NCBI GenBank assembly: GCA_034716235.1
Contig: JAYEHH010000037.1
Coordinates: 1 to 64,000, forward strand
Source: M55B174 sp034716235
Lineage (GTDB): Bacteria > Patescibacteriota > Minisyncoccia > CAIUEV01 > JAHKAQ01
DNA length: 64,000 nucleotides
Direction of reading: 5' to 3'
Of this stretch, positions 60,823-64,000 are shown piece after piece. Under the pieces are notes generated by a model, which saw only the letters and a program-made list of their open reading frames with translations, searched no databases and had not been told where the DNA came from. Both the position numbers and the translations under genes were made by a program. Position 1 is the first letter of the stretch; each line of letters opens with the position of its first letter.

Positions 60823-61741
60823 AATAAAAGCGCCAGGCAGTTTAATAATCCAGAGAGTTAAAATCTCTCCCTCTGTTCGTCGCAGAGCGTAATAGAAAGA
60901 TAGGCCTTAAACCGCGAGGTTGAGGCTGAAGGATCTTAAAATAAACTGCAGTCAGATATTTTCACAGGCAGTATTGACCCTTGATTGGGCGGTGAGCATG
61001 GGGAAAATACGCTAAAAATGCCTATCTGAATGCAGGGAACGGAGTATTAAATAACCCTGGGAGATCTTATATTGTCCCACCCAAATTTTTAGTGACTAAT
61101 AAAAATTGTTATATATTTATTATATGATGAGTAGTCACCATAAATTTGGGCGGGTAATGAAACTTAAGCAATGTAAGAAGTCAGCTGAGTCATAGTAACT
61201 TTCAATGCTATATTGAAACGAAGGACTCATTTTAATGTTATGAAGAAAATAAATTTCGACTATATCGTTGGATTGGTAGATGGAGAAGGAAGTTTTACGG
61301 TTTATGTAAAAAATCCCTATCTATTGAAAAAAGTAAAGCGTCGATCCAAGGTAGAACCAAGATTTTATCTTAAGCTTATAGACAAAGATAAAGAGAGTCT
61401 CTATAAGCTAAAAGAATTTTTTGGGTGCGGAAATGTTTATTTTCAAAGAGATAGAAGAGCCAACCATAGAAATTGTTATCGGTATGAAGTAGTAGCAAGG
61501 CAAAATTTGCAGAAGATTATAATACCTTTTTTCAAGAAACATGAATTGAGATTGAGATCAAAGGCTTATGATTTTAAAATTTTCTGTAAAATAATGGAAA
61601 AAATAATAAGGAAAGAACATTTAACTCAAAATGGTTTGGAAAGAATATTCTTCTTGAAGATGAAAATGCATTAGAACTCGTCGTATGCGGGAAATCCGCA
61701 GGTACGATGGGAACGTCAATGCCAAGTTTCTGGCAGATAAT
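60823..61741 (+). mobile_element. Intron in 16S rRNA near E. coli position 1399/1400
   Basis: The flanks TTGTACTCAC (ends 60822) and CGCCCGTCAC (starts 61742) join to give the conserved decoding-site sequence, so the 919 bases between are an insertion. It contains a LAGLIDADG gene, dense local hairpins, and a long hairpin at 61077-61157 (CACCCAAATTT with AAATTTGGG). A self-splicing group I intron is the usual host of such ORFs in bacterial rRNA. I could not identify the P7/P3 core with confidence, so the class is open, and the exact splice sites may differ by a few bases. Confidence 0.85.
61240..61674 (+). CDS. LAGLIDADG homing endonuclease, single motif
   Basis: From the ATG at 61240 the product has 144 residues. 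One LAGLIDADG motif is seen as DYIVGLVDGEGSF (residues 7-19) with the catalytic acidic residue in DGEG. The middle has beta-rich stretches (PRFYLKLIDKD, NVYFQRDRR) followed by IIPFFKKHELRLRSKAYDF, typical of the family. A single motif implies action as a homodimer. The frame is open to an upstream TTG at 61213, which is less likely. It would cut intronless 16S alleles and spread the intron. Confidence 0.92.
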   Translation: MKKINFDYIVGLVDGEGSFTVYVKNPYLLKKVKRRSKVEPRFYLKLIDKDKESLYKLKEFFGCGNVYFQRDRRANHRNCYRYEVVARQNLQKIIIPFFKKHELRLRSKAYDFKIFCKIMEKIIRKEHLTQNGLERIFFLKMKMH

Positions 61742-62055
61742 CGCCCGTCACACCAAGAGAGTTGGTAAGTCCTGAAAGATCGCTTTAAGCGGCATTACGG
61801 ACAGATCAGCAATAGGGGTGAAGTCGTAACAAGGTATCCGTAGGGGAATCTGCGGATGGATCACCTCCTTTCTAGGGAGAAAAATCTTGATTGCTTTCTC
61901 GTTTTTCACGAGATACCTGCAATCTACATTGGTCGAGAGATAACCTAAATTTATTTAGAATATCTTTCTGATAAGTTTGATTTTATCAAGCTTATCAAGG
62001 TTCTGGAGAGACCTAAACTGCTCCACTAAGTCCTCAGCAGAGTACGCCGAGGCAT

Positions 62056-62076
62056 GTTGGGTAACCATATAAAATT
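62056..62076 (+). other. 3' arm of the pre-16S processing stem
   Basis: GTTGGGTAACC (62056-62066) and the following A/T-rich bases pair with 58985-59005. Between the 16S 3' end (61873) and this arm is spacer with two small hairpins and no tRNA. Confidence 0.85.
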
Positions 62077-62089
62077 AGAATTTAAAAAT

Positions 62090-62390
62090 CTTGTTTGTTA
62101 AGTTTTGGGAAGAGTTTGAGAGCAAAAATTGGCACAGAGCCGAAGCTTAAACCTCCATATGCCACTCGTGTGGTAATACATTGAAAAATGTCGGAGTTGC
62201 TCGGACTTTTAGTAAAAGAGCCGTAGAGAATTTTCTACAATCTGCTCAAGTCATTATTGACTATAAACAAGGGATGGCACAGAATCAGCTGACTGCGCTG
62301 GGTTAAACCAATTAAGCCCACCCTCTTTCAAACTTTCCCAATCAATTTTAGGGAATCTAATATGATTCCCTCCAAAACTTAGCAAACAAG
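62090..62390 (+). ncRNA. Unexplained structured RNA segment after 16S
   Basis: TTGTTTGTTAAGTTTTGG (62091-62108) pairs with CCAAAACTTAGCAAACAA (62372-62389) with a single G-U. Inside are a partly paired GAAGAGTTTGAGAG/CTCTTTCAAACTTTC arm, AATTGG/CCAATT (62127-62132 with 62308-62313), a perfect GGGAATC hairpin at 62351-62370, and several short hairpins (CCAC-GTGG, GTAGA-TCTAC, AGTCA-TGACT). It lies between the 16S trailer stem and the terminator, so it is probably cotranscribed. I compared it from memory with 5S, tRNA, SRP RNA, RNase P RNA and tmRNA and saw no match. It takes the place where 23S would stand. Confidence 0.45.
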
Positions 62391-62442
62391 TAATAAATTT
62401 CTCCGGAAACGATTCTGAAGAACTAAAAAGGGGGGAGATTTT

Positions 62443-62469
62443 AAAAAGACACCCGAGTGGGTGTTTTTT
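62443..62469 (+). terminator. Intrinsic terminator of the 16S unit
   Basis: ACACCC-GAGT-GGGTGT (62449-62464) with an A-run before and TTTTTT after. A strong plus-strand terminator, the first one after the 16S gene. Confidence 0.85.
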
Positions 62470-62628
62470 GAGTTGGGGGAGGTATTCTCCCTTGACTTCC
62501 ACCCCCACGAAGCTAATTTGTCCTTGTTAATAATTAAACAATGACAAACTTATATAAAATTTCATCTCTCAAAGAATTCAAAGCCACAACACGAGAAATA
62601 GTAGGAGAGCGTCACATTTAATTTGGTT

Positions 62629-62674
62629 AATTGTAACATTTATGTTATAATTAGAGCATAAAAATGTTACAATT
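62629..62674. promoter_or_regulatory. TATAAT box inside a 13-bp perfect inverted repeat
   Basis: AATTGTAACATTT (62629-62641) and AAATGTTACAATT (62662-62674) flank 20 bases that include TGTTATAAT (62643-62651). It looks like a promoter with a flanking operator, or a recombinase site. No gene start on either strand is placed to use it. The rest of 62470-62711 shows nothing I can support. Confidence 0.4.
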
Positions 62675-62711
62675 ATTTTGGGTAAAAGAGTAAGATCTAA
62701 TTTGTTTTTCT

Positions 62712-63458
62712 CTACACCTGAATTTTTGAAAAAGAATAGCTTCCAATTAATAAAAACAAAAAAGCGACAGCGAGGAGAACACTAATATCGGTTAATAATC
62801 CAAATTGAGAAATGTCTGTTAAGATATTTCTCAAAGCGTCTACTCCGTAAGTAAGAGGATTTATTTTTGCTAAGGAGACGATAGTTTTCGGCAGACCCTC
62901 TAGCGGGAATAAAGCTCCAGAGAGAAAAAATAAAGGCATGACTAAAAAATTTACGATTAGATGAAAGCCTTGCATATCTTCTAGGTGAGAAGCAATAGCC
63001 GTTCCTAAAGCGGTAAAAAGTAAGGATACCAAAAGCATAATAGAGATAGCAAAGAAAATATTTAAATAGCTGATAGGACGAAATCCGGCGGCTAGAGACA
63101 TCAGTAATACTAAAATCCCTTGTGTGGTAGCTACTGTAGCTCCTCCTAATGTTCGGCCGAGCATAATATTAAAGCGTGAAATTGGGGCTACCAAAGTTTC
63201 TTTTAGAAAGCCGAACTGCCGGTCCCAGATTAGTTCCATGCCTGAAAAAGTAGCGGAAAAGATAATGCTCATTCCGATAATTCCCGGAGCTAAAAATTCT
63301 AGATAGTTGCCCTCTCCCGCTTTTTGGAAGATTGGTCCGAAGCCGTAACCTAAAGCTAGCAAGAAAAGCAAAGGCTGAGCCAAAGATCCTATTAATCTGG
63401 ATTTGGAACGAAAATGTCGTTTGATTTGCCTAAGCCATAAAATATAGATTGCGTTCAT
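62712..63458 (-). CDS. ABC-2 type transporter permease
   Basis: The 248-residue protein has six predicted membrane segments with the ABC-2 blocks LWLRQIKRHFRSKSRLIGSL at the N-terminus and FLSGALFPLEGLPKTIVSLAKINPLTYGVDALRNIL near the C-terminus (quoted here by its ends FLSGALFPLEGLP and INPLTYGVDALR). This is the DrrB/NodJ-type exporter pattern. It is 6 bases downstream of its ATPase gene. The cargo (drug, lipid or glycan) is unknown. Confidence 0.9.
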   Translation of the reverse strand: MNAIYILWLRQIKRHFRSKSRLIGSLAQPLLFLLALGYGFGPIFQKAGEGNYLEFLAPGIIGMSIIFSATFSGMELIWDRQFGFLKETLVAPISRFNIMLGRTLGGATVATTQGILVLLMSLAAGFRPISYLNIFFAISIMLLVSLLFTALGTAIASHLEDMQGFHLIVNFLVMPLFFLSGALFPLEGLPKTIVSLAKINPLTYGVDALRNILTDISQFGLLTDISVLLAVAFLFLLIGSYSFSKIQV

Positions 63459-63464
63459 TTTAAA

Positions 63465-64000
63465 TTAGCGCTTATTTCTAAATAATCTCATTCGATCAAT
63501 ACCAGTACCTATTTCCTCCCGAATGTTTTTCCCTGTTAGTTTCAAAAAAGCTTTCTCGAGTGAACTGGCGTCGGTTTTCTCTTTTAACTCTTTAGCGGAT
63601 CCATCCGCAATTATTTTCCCATTATCTATAATAACAATGCGTTTAGCAATTTTTTCTGCCTCTTCCAAATAATGAGTGGTAAAGAATATGGTAGTTTTAT
63701 TTTTCGTATTTAATTTTTGAATATAGTGCCAAACATGATTTCTGGTTTGCGAATCAAGTCCTAAGGTTGGTTCATCTAAGAAAAGTATTTTAGGGTGGTG
63801 AATAAATCCGCGGGCGATTTCTAGTCGGCGCTTCATCCCACTGGAGAATTTTTTTACTAGATCTTTCCTGCGGTCCCACAATTCTACGAATTTTAATAAT
63901 TCTTTAACTCTTTCCCGTCGCACTTTCCGAGGGATACTATAAAGTATTCCATGAAACTCCATATTTTCGTAGGCGGTAAGTTCATCATCTAGACTGGGAT
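63465..64000 (-). CDS. ABC transporter ATP-binding protein, partial
   Basis: The frame runs off the right edge of the window: codons before the ATG at 63962 read PSLDDELTAYEN, a conserved DrrA-type stretch, so the true start is outside. The visible part has the signature FSSGMKRRLEIARGF, Walker B ILFLDEPTLGLD and the H-loop TTHYLEEAE. Walker A is missing because of the edge. It forms an exporter with the permease at 62712-63458. Confidence 0.93.
   Translation of the reverse strand, partial: PSLDDELTAYENMEFHGILYSIPRKVRRERVKELLKFVELWDRRKDLVKKFSSGMKRRLEIARGFIHHPKILFLDEPTLGLDSQTRNHVWHYIQKLNTKNKTTIFFTTHYLEEAEKIAKRIVIIDNGKIIADGSAKELKEKTDASSLEKAFLKLTGKNIREEIGTGIDRMRLFRNKR

Noticed and set aside
62090..62390. 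Known RNAs (5S, SRP, RNase P, tmRNA) as the identity of the structured segment
   Set aside because: None of the invariant words of these RNAs that I remember is present; left as unexplained.
62541..62621. Short plus-strand frame of 26 codons starting MTNLYKISSL
   Set aside because: No ribosome binding site and no recognisable similarity; could be a gene relic but cannot be supported.

Overview
The window is AT-rich, densely coding bacterial DNA with short genes and the standard genetic code (TGA is used as a stop, for example at 22781-22783 and 41954-41956). It looks like a member of the Candidate Phyla Radiation (Patescibacteria, Parcubacteria- or Microgenomates-like). The evidence is the S10/spc ribosomal operon without rpmD (L30), an unusual insertion in S12, compact versions of many enzymes, no biosynthetic operons, a fermentative PduL-acetate kinase pair, and a 16S rRNA gene interrupted by ORF-bearing insertions. 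I cannot assign a class or genus by eye.

Layout. 1-15617: str operon (S12, S7, EF-G), an HD-domain gene, tuf, and a long S10-spc operon from S10 to L15, ending without secY. 15724-18009: class IV aminotransferase, anchored C39-like peptidase, GIY-YIG nuclease. 18053-20377: exported LCAT-like lipase. 20511-21484: truncated DpnA-type methyltransferase next to a complete DpnI homologue. 21488-30089: sugar and envelope cluster (GH1 glucosidase, DMT transporter, GH-A glycosidase, ROK kinase, two large polytopic GT-C-like proteins). 30167-35917: NIF3-like protein, M16 peptidase, AI-2E permease, MetRS, TatD. 36385-39571: tRNA-Leu(TAG) directly upstream of a UvrD-type helicase fused to an Fe-S RecB/Cas4-like nuclease. 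39893-42789: camelysin-like protein, lamin-tail secreted protein and a membrane-anchored protein. 42974-45882 (minus): prmC, prfA, rpmE. 46099-52746: pgk, eno, gpmI, a PfkB kinase, pduL and ackA, which give lower glycolysis plus ATP from acetyl-CoA. 52950-58802: recJ, RNase HI, nucleotidyltransferase, TsaC/Sua5 and an MFS transporter. 58871-62469: 16S rRNA transcription unit. 62712-64000 (minus): ABC-2 exporter cut by the window edge.

The most unusual parts are four. (1) The 16S gene carries a stem-closed intervening sequence in helix 6 that encodes a four-helix-bundle (S23-type) protein, and a 919-nt intron near E. coli position 1399/1400 that encodes a LAGLIDADG endonuclease. A 21-bp leader/trailer stem closes the whole precursor. 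No 23S follows; instead a second long-range stem encloses an unexplained structured segment before a strong terminator. (2) Two tandem minus-strand small-RNA candidates lie between 56422 and 56822. Each has a sigma70-type promoter, a terminator, an anti-Shine-Dalgarno-like CCTCCT, and a purine strand able to pair in two mutually exclusive ways. (3) The DpnI gene sits beside a decayed DpnII-type methyltransferase. (4) Several families of palindromic and MITE-like repeats fill nearly every intergenic gap; one copy appears to supply the start codon of the lipase.

All calls come from reading the sequence and translations. No database search, folding program or alignment was run.
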